Origin: Capnocytophaga sputigena
GTDB taxonomy: Bacteria > Bacteroidota > Bacteroidia > Flavobacteriales > Flavobacteriaceae
Reading direction: 5' to 3'
DNA length: 64,000 bases
Assembly: GCF_900446695.1 (NCBI RefSeq)
Contig: NZ_UAVP01000003.1
Location: 248,001-312,000, forward strand
Below, piece by piece: positions 26,178 to 35,006 of the stretch. The position numbers and the translations under genes are program-made. The notes under the pieces are model-generated. The model did not search any database. It saw only the letters and a list, made by a program, of their open reading frames with translations, and had not been told where the DNA came from. The stretch's first letter is position 1, and every line of letters begins with the position of its first letter.

Positions 26178-27446
26178 ATGGCTCAATCTCTCATATTTGA
26201 AGAATACGACCTCCCTAATGGACTACACGTGATTCTTCACCCTAATAATGCCGCCCCTGTGGTAACTATAGGGGTAATGTATCACGTAGGTGCTAAAGAC
26301 GAAGACCCTACCCGTACTGGCTTTGCCCACTTTTTTGAACATCTCCTCTTTGAAGGCACTCAAAATATTTCACGTGGCAAATGGTTTGATATTGTATCAG
26401 CAAATGGCGGGCATAACAATGCCTTTACAACACAAGATAAAACGTATTACTACGAAGTTTTCCCTTCTAATAACCTGCAATTAGGCTTGTGGATGGAAGC
26501 TGAACGTATGCTTCACCCCGTTATCAATGAGATTGGGGTAAGTACTCAAAATTCAGTAGTAAAAGAAGAGAAAAACCAACGTATAGACAATGCACCATAC
26601 GGCAGAATAATGTATCGTTCAGCTATCAATCCTTACCTTTTTAAAAAACACCCCTACTCCGGCACAGTGATTGGTGAAGTAGAGCATTTAGATGCTGCCA
26701 GCTTAGAAGAATTCATCGCTTTCAAAAAGAAATTCTACAATCCTAACAATGCGGTATTAGTAGTAGCTGGCGATTTTGATACCCCAACTACCAAAGAATG
26801 GATAGAGCAATACTTCGCAACAATTCCTAATACGGGCAATGTGATACAACGCACAAAAATAGAAGAAGCTCCTATCACTGAAACTATTGAGGTAACCGAA
26901 TATGACCCTAACATTCAAATTCCTCTCAAACTATATGCCTATCGCACTCCTGCAATGACGGACAAAGATTCGTATACTATTGACCTGCTTTCTAATATCC
27001 TTACCGATGGCAAAAGTGCTCGTCTGTACAAAAAAATGATTGACGAACACCAAACAGCTTTACAGGTATTGGCATTTTCGGATGCTCAAGAAGATTATGG
27101 CGTTTATATAATGGGAGCGCTCCCTATGGACGGGGTGAGTTTAGAAACTTTAGCACAAGAAATGGATGAGGAAATTGAAAGACTACAAACTGAACTCATC
27201 AGTGAACGAGAATACGAAAAGTTACAGAACCAAATAGAGGCTAACTTTGTGGCTCAAAACAGCAATATGGAAGGAATTGCCCTCTCTTTAGCTGATAACT
27301 ATACTTTCTATAAAGATACAAACCTCATCAACAAAGCAATAGACCACTACCGTGCTATTACTCGTGAGGATATTAGAGAGGCTGCTCGCAAGTATTTAGA
27401 CAAAAAACAACGTTTAGACCTCAATTATTTACCTTCAGTTCAATAA
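26178..27446 (+). CDS. M16 zinc peptidase, catalytic subunit
   Basis: This 422-residue protein has the inverted zinc motif HFFEHLLFEGT (HxxEH) near residue 50 and the distal Glu in VVKEEKNQRIDN, which is the M16 pitrilysin signature. It lacks a signal peptide, unlike many Bacteroidota M16 proteins (it starts MAQSLIFEEYDLPNG), so it is probably cytoplasmic or exported by an unusual route. M16 enzymes degrade small peptides inside a clamshell. The gene is followed after 10 bases by a second M16-like gene that lacks the zinc motif, so they should form a heterodimer in which this is the active half, as in mitochondrial processing peptidase-like and PqqL-like arrangements. Confidence 0.93.
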   Translation: MAQSLIFEEYDLPNGLHVILHPNNAAPVVTIGVMYHVGAKDEDPTRTGFAHFFEHLLFEGTQNISRGKWFDIVSANGGHNNAFTTQDKTYYYEVFPSNNLQLGLWMEAERMLHPVINEIGVSTQNSVVKEEKNQRIDNAPYGRIMYRSAINPYLFKKHPYSGTVIGEVEHLDAASLEEFIAFKKKFYNPNNAVLVVAGDFDTPTTKEWIEQYFATIPNTGNVIQRTKIEEAPITETIEVTEYDPNIQIPLKLYAYRTPAMTDKDSYTIDLLSNILTDGKSARLYKKMIDEHQTALQVLAFSDAQEDYGVYIMGALPMDGVSLETLAQEMDEEIERLQTELISEREYEKLQNQIEANFVAQNSNMEGIALSLADNYTFYKDTNLINKAIDHYRAITREDIREAARKYLDKKQRLDLNYLPSVQ

Positions 27447-27456
27447 GTAAACAAAA

Positions 27457-28827
27457 ATGACACATATAGACCGCTCTATACAACCTACCCCAGGAGCTGC
27501 TCCTATTATCAATTTAGGAACTCCTATTACACATAGTTTTCCGAACGGACTCACATTATTGATAGTAGAAAACCACCAACTTCCTCAAGTAGGCATCCGT
27601 CTCTCTTTAGACGAATGTCCAGAATTAGAAAAAGAAAAAAAAGGAATTTCCGACCTTATTTCACTAATGGCGGGCAATGGCTCTACCTCTATCAATAAAG
27701 ATGATTTTAACGAGGAAATAGATTATCTCGCTGCAACACTATCTATAGCTCCTAATGGTGCATACGCTCAAGTACTCTCTAAATATTTCCCGCGAGTATT
27801 AGCGCTCATTGCTGATGCAGCCCTGCACCCTAACTTCACTGAGGAGGATATGGAAAAAGAAAAAGCACGCATTATCCAAAGTATCCGTGCTAACGAAAGC
27901 AATGCTGAGGTGATTATGAAACGCGTACGGCAAACCTTGCGCTACACTACGGCTCACCCTTACGGCGAATACATTACTGAAGCCCAGATTGCTGCCCTCA
28001 CCTTAGACGATGTAACCAACTATTACCGCAAGCGTTTTGTGCCTAACAATGCCTATTTAGTAGTTACGGGTGATGTAAACCCCGAAGAAGTAATTACTTT
28101 AGTAAACCAACATTTCGCTGATTGGCAACCTTATTCAGAAGAAACTCCTGCTTTATATATCCCTGAGAATGTGAGTGAAACGCAAATTAACTTTATAGAT
28201 TTGCCCAGCGCAGTACAATCGGAAATACAAGTTACAAACCTCATCGACCTCAAGATGTCTCACCCTGATTACTTCCCTCTATTAGTAGCCAACAGTATTT
28301 TAGGTGGAGATTTTGGTAGTTATATCAATATGAATTTGCGCGAAGAACACGGCTATACTTACGGAGCTTTTTCTACTTTCAAAACCGATAAATGGACAAA
28401 AGGTAGTTTCAGCATCAAAACCAAAGTAGGCAACGCAGTAACAGCGCCTGCTATTAGCGAGATACTCAAAGAAGTAAAACGCATACAAACTACTATAGTG
28501 AGTGAAGAGAAGTTAGCACAAGCCAAAGCACAGTATTTAGGTCAGTTTGTATTAGCTACTGAACGCCCACAGACGATTGCCAATTACGCTATCAATATAA
28601 AAGTGCGCAACCTACCCGAAGATTTTTACAAAAACTATATCGCCAAGATTAATGCAGTAACTAAAGAAGATGTACAACGAGTTGCTAATAGTTATTTTCT
28701 ATTAAAAAACTTCAGAATCATCATCGTAGGCAAAGGTAGTGACATAGCTGATGAACTTAAAAACATCAACTTCGATGGAAAGAAAATTCCTATGAAGGAG
28801 TTTGACAGCTATGGAAATGAGAAGTGA
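27457..28827 (+). CDS. M16-like non-catalytic subunit
   Basis: This 456-residue protein has the M16 fold (opening THSFPNGLTLLIVENHQLPQ, and later REEHGYTYGAFSTF, the Arg-Tyr substrate-binding element) but no HxxEH: the corresponding region reads KKGISDLISLMAGNG. It should supply the substrate-binding face for the catalytic partner encoded immediately upstream. No signal peptide is present. Transcription ends at the hairpin 28840-28876, shared with the convergent MBOAT gene. Confidence 0.92.
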   Translation: MTHIDRSIQPTPGAAPIINLGTPITHSFPNGLTLLIVENHQLPQVGIRLSLDECPELEKEKKGISDLISLMAGNGSTSINKDDFNEEIDYLAATLSIAPNGAYAQVLSKYFPRVLALIADAALHPNFTEEDMEKEKARIIQSIRANESNAEVIMKRVRQTLRYTTAHPYGEYITEAQIAALTLDDVTNYYRKRFVPNNAYLVVTGDVNPEEVITLVNQHFADWQPYSEETPALYIPENVSETQINFIDLPSAVQSEIQVTNLIDLKMSHPDYFPLLVANSILGGDFGSYINMNLREEHGYTYGAFSTFKTDKWTKGSFSIKTKVGNAVTAPAISEILKEVKRIQTTIVSEEKLAQAKAQYLGQFVLATERPQTIANYAINIKVRNLPEDFYKNYIAKINAVTKEDVQRVANSYFLLKNFRIIIVGKGSDIADELKNINFDGKKIPMKEFDSYGNEK

Positions 28828-28839
28828 GAAGTGAAAAGT

Positions 28840-28876
28840 AAAAAAGGCTTTGCTACGAGTTAGCAAAGCCTTTTTT
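28840..28876. terminator. Bidirectional intrinsic terminator
   Basis: A perfect 16-bp stem (28840-28855 with 28861-28876, loop CGAGT), with A6 on one side and T6 on the other, separates the convergent M16 and MBOAT units. Confidence 0.92.
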
Positions 28877-28887
28877 ATTTCTTATCC

Positions 28888-30576
28888 TTAAAACTGGAAG
28901 TATATAAAAGGTTGTGCCCCACTGGAGGCAGTAGCATATACTACCCAGAAAGTGAGTGCTACTATCACTGCTTTGAAAAGTATAGGCATACTTCCAAAGA
29001 AATTCTTCAGTTGATCGTTCATATTTTGAGGGAAGAAATGCCATACAAAGCCTATTGCCATTAGTAGGAATACATTTCTATAACCTTCTATAATTGTTTG
29101 CCATTTGTGCCAATCGAATTGTAGTTCGGCAATATTATTCATCACTGTAAGGGCTATATCAAAGTCTTTTGCTCTGAAAAATATCCAACAGAAAGCCACA
29201 AAGTGAAAGGTAATTATCACAAATATTACATTGGCAGTGCTACTGAAGAAACCTTTCTTCTCATCTTCTTTTTTAGCAGGGAAAAAGTCCATAAATGTTT
29301 TATGCACAGCCAAGGCAAGTCCGTGAAGAGCTCCCCAAATGATAAAACGCAAATTAGCCCCGTGCCATAATCCTCCTAAGAGCATTGTTGTCATTTGGTT
29401 GAAATGGCTACGCACTGATTTTTTTGTATCTTTAGCTACTACTATGGCTAATACAAATACTATTATCGCCCCTGCTACAATGTAAAGCGGTATAGGAGTT
29501 GTGTCGTACATTTTTACTGCCCAAAATAGTGTAGCCCCAAAGAACAAAGTAGGGAAAAAGTACCCCCAGAAAGTACCTCGTCTGTTTCCTCCTACCGAGA
29601 AATACAAATAGTCTTTCAACCACGTTGAAAGTGAGATATGCCAACGTCGCCAAAATTCGGTAATATTTTTAGATTGATAAGGCGTACGGAAGTTTATAGG
29701 CAACGTAAAGCCCATCAGTAGGGCTAAGCCTATTGCCATATCCGAATAACCTGAAAAGTCACAATAAATTTGCAATGAATAGCCATAGACTGCCATTAAG
29801 TTTTCAAAAGGAGTATAACTATTGGGAGCCTCGAATACCCTATCTACAAAGTTTAGTGAAATATAATCGGAAATCACAGCCTTTTTGAGTAATCCTCCTA
29901 TGATAAGGAAAAGAGCCAATGAGGTTTCTTCTTTAGTGAGAGTGAGCTTCTTGTATATTTGTGGAATAAAATCTTTTGCTCTTACAATAGGTCCTGCTAC
30001 CAACTGAGGGAAGAAACACACAAAGAAAGCAAAATCTAAAAAGCTCTTAGCAGGTTCTATTTCACGACGATACACATCAATTGTGTAACTCATCGTTTGG
30101 AAAGTATAGAATGAGATCCCTACTGGCAATATGATATCCATCAGCGCAAAATTGCTTTGGAAAATAGCGTTAAAACTATCAATAAGGAAGTTTGTATATT
30201 TAAAATAGAACAATATCCCCAAATTGGTTATCATACTCACTGCCAAGAAGAATTTTCGCGCAGCAGGTTTTTGGGTTTTGTAAATCTGTCCAGCAAAAAA
30301 ATAGTCTAATACCGAAGAGAGTATTAGTAGTACAAAGTAATTACCACCTGCTTTGTAATAAAAAAACAGTGAAAATAAGGTAACATATACTGTACGGAAA
30401 TGGACGTGTTTTTTAGTGAAAATATACACTAAATAAAACACCAAAAATAGCCCCAAAAACAAACTGCTATTAAATAGTAGAGGGTGATTGGGGTTATAGG
30501 TAAACCATTGTTTTACTTGTTCAGTTGTGAAGCTAAAATTATCGGTAAACCACTGGGCTAATGCTGCTGTATTCAA
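28888..30576 (-). CDS. MBOAT-family membrane O-acyltransferase
   Basis: This 562-residue protein has ten or more transmembrane helices and the MBOAT hallmarks FWRRWHISLSTWLKDYLYF and GGLWHGANLRFIIWGALHG (the invariant His), as in AlgI, DltB and PatA. Such proteins carry an acyl group from a cytoplasmic donor across the membrane for transfer to an extracytoplasmic glycan. Two SGNH-family genes lie directly upstream on the same strand, the second overlapping its start by 4 bases (ATGA), so the cassette resembles the PatA/PatB and AlgI/AlgJ pairs that O-acetylate peptidoglycan or exopolysaccharide. The acceptor in this organism is not known. Confidence 0.94.
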   Translation of the reverse strand: MNTAALAQWFTDNFSFTTEQVKQWFTYNPNHPLLFNSSLFLGLFLVFYLVYIFTKKHVHFRTVYVTLFSLFFYYKAGGNYFVLLILSSVLDYFFAGQIYKTQKPAARKFFLAVSMITNLGILFYFKYTNFLIDSFNAIFQSNFALMDIILPVGISFYTFQTMSYTIDVYRREIEPAKSFLDFAFFVCFFPQLVAGPIVRAKDFIPQIYKKLTLTKEETSLALFLIIGGLLKKAVISDYISLNFVDRVFEAPNSYTPFENLMAVYGYSLQIYCDFSGYSDMAIGLALLMGFTLPINFRTPYQSKNITEFWRRWHISLSTWLKDYLYFSVGGNRRGTFWGYFFPTLFFGATLFWAVKMYDTTPIPLYIVAGAIIVFVLAIVVAKDTKKSVRSHFNQMTTMLLGGLWHGANLRFIIWGALHGLALAVHKTFMDFFPAKKEDEKKGFFSSTANVIFVIITFHFVAFCWIFFRAKDFDIALTVMNNIAELQFDWHKWQTIIEGYRNVFLLMAIGFVWHFFPQNMNDQLKNFFGSMPILFKAVIVALTFWVVYATASSGAQPFIYFQF

Positions 30577-32078
30577 TTTAAAATGGATTTAAAAGAGTGT
30601 TTAGATTGTTTTTTGTAGTTTAGGTAATTACTCATAAGAGCATCGAAGAAAAGCGCACCTTGTTCTAAATAACCATCTCTGGTATAATGTACGCGATCAC
30701 CTGCGATAAGGTTTTGTTGAATAAATCTACTCATTGCTTCATTACCCCCTAAGGCACGATAGAGGTCGAACACACTATAGTCATCCTTTACAGCGTTGTC
30801 TATCAATGTATCAGCATATTCTACACACAATGAAGTGGTACTTTTTTTTCTATACAAAAAAGGAGGAGGAGTAGTGAGTATAATAGGGCAGTTGCCATAC
30901 TGAGTGCGTATAGTGTTGATAAACTTCATCACCTCAGTATCGTATCTTTCAGGAGCAAGCCTGCCATAAGCCTCATTAGTTCCCAAGGAAATCACTATCA
31001 AATCGGGTTCGAGAGCACTTATTTGTTCAAAGAACAATTCAGATTTGTTGTAATCAGAAAAATGTGCTCCATTCACACCAATAGTGTGATAAATAATTCC
31101 TTTTTGGTCATTTTCAAGTACTATACCATTAAGCGTATACGAACTGCTTTCGGTATTAGGGGTTAAGTATATTTTATCAGAAACGTTTAAATTTTCATAA
31201 GCATAGTAGTTATAAAGTGAATTAGCTTTGAGGATAGTCGCATTGCTCATATCCACTTTAGTTGCAGGGGTGGAAGCAGGTACAGTGCCTGAAATTCCTT
31301 TTGCAGAAGCGATATGCAACACTTGTCCTATACGGATGTTACTACCTTTCAAACGATTGTTTTTCTGCAATAAAGCTACCGTAGTGTGGTATTTTTTAGC
31401 AATCGCATAGAGGGTTTCTCCTTGGGTTACCTTGTGTGAAATCATCTTAGGAGCTGAAGGTTTTAAAGGAGCGGTTACCTTACCTACATTGGTTGCTAAC
31501 TCAAATTGGCGTTGATTTTTAGGGGTAATAATTTTAAGGGTATTAAAAGCGTAATCTTTATTTTTTAGGTTCAGTTCTATCACGAAATCTTTCTTATTAG
31601 TAGAAAGAGCGTAACCCGTGATTCCTGCGAGAGGTGAAGAAGTATTTTTTTGAACTTCCCAAGAGATATTAGAAGTAAAACTTACATTGCGCCCGCCGTT
31701 AGTACGGACTAGAGAGTAAGGAAAAACCAAGCCTAAACCTGCATTGCCAAAACTTTCTTGCAAACGCTGTCTCATCACATTGGGCATTACATCAGCTTGG
31801 ATGTGTGAGTCGCCTATGTGTACGATATTCAGTTTGCGATCTTTAGATTTTTCTAAGGTAGCTAATTTTTCAAAAAAAGGATTAAGCACCGAAGTATTGT
31901 ACATATTGTTGTACTCTTTCGGGGCGTTGTTTTTGGCATACATTGAGAGGGTATCTTTGGCAGCCAAAGGAGGGGAGATATTTTCTGCTGAGGTATAGTT
32001 AGCTCTTAAATAGAGTGCTACCCCCAAGAGCATACAACTCCCCATTATGATTTTCTTTACTAATTGTTTCTTTTTCAT
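30573..32078 (-). CDS. SGNH hydrolase-like protein with LysM domain
   Basis: This 501-residue envelope protein opens with a helix (IIMGSCMLLGVALYL, about 10-25). The SGNH esterase blocks are split around an insertion: VHIGDSHIQADVMP (block I, about 88-101) and VISLGTNEAYG (block III), with GDRVHYTRDGY (block V Asp-His) near the C-terminus. Between them, about residues 215-262 form a LysM domain (HKVTQGETLYAIAKKYHTTV, ending IRIGQVLHIA), which binds peptidoglycan or chitin-like glycan. With MBOAT, it probably transfers or removes an acyl group on a wall polymer; LysM points to peptidoglycan. The stop overlaps the MBOAT start (ATGA) and the gene follows the second SGNH gene after 41 bases. Confidence 0.88.
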   Translation of the reverse strand: MKKKQLVKKIIMGSCMLLGVALYLRANYTSAENISPPLAAKDTLSMYAKNNAPKEYNNMYNTSVLNPFFEKLATLEKSKDRKLNIVHIGDSHIQADVMPNVMRQRLQESFGNAGLGLVFPYSLVRTNGGRNVSFTSNISWEVQKNTSSPLAGITGYALSTNKKDFVIELNLKNKDYAFNTLKIITPKNQRQFELATNVGKVTAPLKPSAPKMISHKVTQGETLYAIAKKYHTTVALLQKNNRLKGSNIRIGQVLHIASAKGISGTVPASTPATKVDMSNATILKANSLYNYYAYENLNVSDKIYLTPNTESSSYTLNGIVLENDQKGIIYHTIGVNGAHFSDYNKSELFFEQISALEPDLIVISLGTNEAYGRLAPERYDTEVMKFINTIRTQYGNCPIILTTPPPFLYRKKSTTSLCVEYADTLIDNAVKDDYSVFDLYRALGGNEAMSRFIQQNLIAGDRVHYTRDGYLEQGALFFDALMSNYLNYKKQSKHSFKSILN

Positions 32079-32119
32079 TATAATTGTGTCTTTTAGTGTG
32101 TTATTAGTGTTTTTTAGTA

Positions 32120-33694
32120 TTACAATTCGTATAAATCTGTTTTTTTGGGTTTAACACTATCTTTAGGAGTACGTTGAGCTGCTGGTGCTTGTTGTACAGG
32201 ATGTGCTGGTTGTGCAGCTGGTTGTTGTCGCGCTGGTGTAGCAGGCTGTACAGTACGTGTAGCAGTAGCAACAGTAGTTGTAGCGGTAGTGGTTGTAGTA
32301 GGGTGTACTTCTTGTATTTCTTTTATTTTTTCACCAAAAACATCAGCTTTCTGACTATTATGAGGGTCTTTGTAATGTTCGTACTCTTCCATCAATTTAT
32401 TATACAACAAATGAGCAACCTTTTTAGCACCTCGTGCATTGAAGTGAGTATAATCCTTACTTGCAAGTGAAGGATTAGCTTCTACCCATTGTTTCATAGA
32501 ACCTTTTCCTCCCATCAATTCGTACAAATTGATAAAACCAGAATGAGTATTGCGTGCGTATTTGTGTTGGGCATTTGCCAAAGGCACTACCGCTTTATCA
32601 GTTTGCATTTCCATATTCACCTTAGTTGATTTATCGGCAGTTGAGACGATAAGAATAGAGGTATTAGGGAAACAAGCGCGTATTTGGTTTACTACTTTGG
32701 TCATTCCTCTTTCATACCAAGAATAATCCAAAGTACCATAGTTTAGGACATTAGCACCGAAATGCAACACAATGAGGTCATATCCGCCAAGAGCATCATC
32801 AAATCGGTTCATCAAATCTACATTGAAAAGAGAGATTGGCAAGCCTGAATTACCACGACTTGAAAAGTTATCAACGTATACACCTTGTCGTTCTCCTGAA
32901 CTCACTCCATAGATAGGAATACTATCAGATTTGATAAAATTAATACGTACAGACTTAGTATTATGACCTTCAGTAAGAGACAGAGTATTCAGTAACTTAT
33001 TAGTTGACAAAGGTTTTACTACTTTTACTGTATCGTTATATATAATTTCTACTTTTGCTTCCTTATTGCCTGATGAACCATAATATAGCACGGGGGCATA
33101 CAGTTGATTGATATGTTTTTGGTTAGATGATTTATACTGAACCCAAGTGCCATTTCCTTGAGTAAAGAACACTTGCCCACACACCCCAAATGGACGTTTA
33201 GGGCGTTTTACATTTACATACGATTGTGTTTTCCAAGTATTAGAATAAGTGTGCCATACACTTCCTCGAGACTTAGCCGACTCGGAAGTAATAGGCAAAA
33301 ATCCAATTCCTTGTCCGCCAAAAGCATCTTGAAAGAGAGCTCTTAAATCCTGTACAATTAAGTCACCATCGGTCATAGAATCGCCGTAGTAGCCTATTCT
33401 TATCTTTCCTTTTTTTGTAGTTTCGAGTTCGTGTAACTTCTTAAAAAAAGCAAAGAGATATTCATCGGATTTTTTCAATCTCTTAGTAGTAGCCATTGAA
33501 TCATTTGCCTGACTGAGCACTTTATCAATTTCCTTACCTGATATAGCTTCTAACATCAAGCTATCTACCACTACATTATCCATAGCTTTGGCTTCAGGAA
33601 ATATGCGTGCTGGCAAAAACTCCTTAAAACCTATAAAGATGAGGGTAGCCAGCAAAACAATAAAAAACGATTGTTTAAAATATGATGTGTTCAC
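32120..33694 (-). CDS. SGNH hydrolase-like protein with Thr/Pro/Gln-rich tail
   Basis: This 524-residue protein has an N-terminal anchor helix (about 8-28), then SGNH motifs: [19 protein letters not shown] (block I), [12 protein letters not shown] and [13 protein letters not shown] (block V). The last 65 or so residues are Thr-, Ala-, Pro- and Gln-rich with a charged end, likely a disordered linker. It is the first gene of the MBOAT cassette and is similar in layout to the LysM-bearing neighbour, which suggests an old duplication. The likely job is acyl transfer or esterase action on a surface glycan in the periplasm. It has its own promoter candidate at 33723-33759. Confidence 0.85.
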   Translation of the reverse strand: MNTSYFKQSFFIVLLATLIFIGFKEFLPARIFPEAKAMDNVVVDSLMLEAISGKEIDKVLSQANDSMATTKRLKKSDEYLFAFFKKLHELETTKKGKIRIGYYGDSMTDGDLIVQDLRALFQDAFGGQGIGFLPITSESAKSRGSVWHTYSNTWKTQSYVNVKRPKRPFGVCGQVFFTQGNGTWVQYKSSNQKHINQLYAPVLYYGSSGNKEAKVEIIYNDTVKVVKPLSTNKLLNTLSLTEGHNTKSVRINFIKSDSIPIYGVSSGERQGVYVDNFSSRGNSGLPISLFNVDLMNRFDDALGGYDLIVLHFGANVLNYGTLDYSWYERGMTKVVNQIRACFPNTSILIVSTADKSTKVNMEMQTDKAVVPLANAQHKYARNTHSGFINLYELMGGKGSMKQWVEANPSLASKDYTHFNARGAKKVAHLLYNKLMEEYEHYKDPHNSQKADVFGEKIKEIQEVHPTTTTTATTTVATATRTVQPATPARQQPAAQPAHPVQQAPAAQRTPKDSVKPKKTDLYEL

Positions 33695-33722
33695 AAAATG
33701 GTACTTAGTTTTCTTCAGGGGG

Positions 33723-33781
33723 CAAAATTACAAAATAATTGGAAACTACGTATCACAAATAAAAAAAAAGTATTACTTTTG
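33723..33781. promoter_or_regulatory. Divergent promoter region for the SGNH cassette and cbpA
   Basis: On the plus strand TACTTTTG (33774-33781) serves cbpA. On the minus strand TAATTTTG (33723-33730) serves the SGNH gene. Their -33 elements are less clear, so the elements rest mainly on the -7 boxes. Confidence 0.5.
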
Positions 33782-33802
33782 CGTACTTTAATTTTAGTAA
33801 AT

Positions 33803-34714
33803 ATGATTGATTACTATAAAACACTGGGAGTAGAAAAAACTGCTACTCAAGATGATATAAAGAAAGCCTACCGCAAATTGGCACGAAAATATCACCCTGA
33901 TATGAACCCCAACGACAAGACAGCAGAGCAAAAATTTAAAGAAATTAACGAGGCTAACGAAGTACTCAGCAATCCTGAAAACCGTGCTAAATATGACAAG
34001 TACGGTGAACATTGGCAACATGGTGAGGAGTATGAAAAAGCCCAACAACAGCAATATGCTCGTGGTGGTGGTTTTGGAGGATTTGAAGGTTTTGAAGGTT
34101 TTGGTGAAGGCAACTATTCAAATGAGGATTACTCCGATTTCTTTAGAGATATGTTTGGGGGACGTGCAGGTGGTTTTGGTAGAGGCTATAGCAGTGCTTC
34201 AGGTAAATTTAAAGGGCAAGACCTTTATGCCGATATGTCTCTCCCATTACGAGAAGTAGCTACTACACAACAACGCACCTTTACGGTGAACGGTAAGAAC
34301 ATACGTATAACCGTACCAGCAGGAGTATATGAAGGTTTGCAAATCAAACTCAAAGGTCACGGACAAGAAGGCTATAACGGAGGTCCTAATGGTGATTTGT
34401 ACATTACTTTTCACATAGAACCTGACACTCAGTTTGAACGCAATGGTAACGACCTAAAAACAACTGTAAACATCGACCTTTATACTGCTATGTTAGGTGG
34501 AGAGGTGCAAATAGAGACTCTAAGTGGCAAGGTAAAAATGAAGGTTGCTCCTGAAACCCAAAACGGTACTACAGTGCGACTCAAAGGTAAGGGATTCCCT
34601 ATATACAAACAAAAAGATAGCTTTGGCGACCTCTTTGTTACTTACCAAGTACAATTGCCTAAAAATCTTACTGAGAAACAAAAAGAATTGTTTGAACAAC
34701 TTAAAAATTCATAG
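33803..34714 (+). CDS. cbpA: CbpA-type DnaJ co-chaperone
   Basis: This is a J-domain protein that stimulates DnaK. The ATG at 33803 gives 303 residues beginning [20 protein letters not shown]; the longer frame from 33698 includes promoter and leader, so it is rejected. The J domain (about 1-70) contains KYHPDMNP with the HPD motif, then a Gly/Phe-rich segment (about 85-140), then the two C-terminal beta domains, without the zinc-finger of true DnaJ; this is the CbpA class. Key carboxy elements [17 protein letters not shown] and [16 protein letters not shown] are intact. cbpM follows after 2 bases, the classic pairing. Confidence 0.95.
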   Translation: MIDYYKTLGVEKTATQDDIKKAYRKLARKYHPDMNPNDKTAEQKFKEINEANEVLSNPENRAKYDKYGEHWQHGEEYEKAQQQQYARGGGFGGFEGFEGFGEGNYSNEDYSDFFRDMFGGRAGGFGRGYSSASGKFKGQDLYADMSLPLREVATTQQRTFTVNGKNIRITVPAGVYEGLQIKLKGHGQEGYNGGPNGDLYITFHIEPDTQFERNGNDLKTTVNIDLYTAMLGGEVQIETLSGKVKMKVAPETQNGTTVRLKGKGFPIYKQKDSFGDLFVTYQVQLPKNLTEKQKELFEQLKNS

Positions 34715-34716
34715 TT

Positions 34717-34983
34717 ATGGAAGAGAGAATATCAAGAGAAGACATCGTTCGTTTGTACAATATAGAAATCACTTTTTTTGACGACTTAGCCTCCAGTGGA
34801 CTCATACAAACGGAGGTCATCAACAATACCACTTACCTTCATTACGACCAACTTTCTGCTTTTGAACGCTTCACAAATTGGCATTATGACCTTGAAGTAA
34901 ATATGGCAGGATTGGAAATCATTCATCGTTTGTTACAACAGATTGAAGAACTCAGAGGGGTAAAATTTGAATTAGCAAATTAG
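34717..34983 (+). CDS. cbpM: CbpM-like chaperone modulator
   Basis: This 88-residue MerR-like helical protein starts MEERISREDIVRLYNIEITF and ends QQIEELRGVKFELAN. CbpM-family proteins bind the J domain of CbpA and hold its activity in check. It is 2 bases after cbpA, the canonical partner. The last four residues (Glu-Leu-Ala-Asn) and the stop codon lie inside the left arm of the palindrome at 34970-35004, so the protein end may have been set by repeat insertion. Confidence 0.88.
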   Translation: MEERISREDIVRLYNIEITFFDDLASSGLIQTEVINNTTYLHYDQLSAFERFTNWHYDLEVNMAGLEIIHRLLQQIEELRGVKFELAN

Positions 34984-35004
34984 CCAATGGCTAATTTGCT
35001 AATT
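34970..35004. repeat. Palindromic repeat spanning the cbpM stop codon
   Basis: AATTAGCAAATTAGCC (34970-34985) pairs perfectly with its complement (34989-35004), loop AAT, giving a 16-bp stem. It shares the words of the repeat at 8454-8487. It can end transcripts of both cbpM and the convergent lipoprotein gene whose stop is at 35007. Confidence 0.8.
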
Positions 35005-35006
35005 TA

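Noticed and set aside
33698-33802. Longer N-terminus for CbpA
   Set aside because: The extra 35 codons cover the promoter; the J domain begins at MIDYYK.
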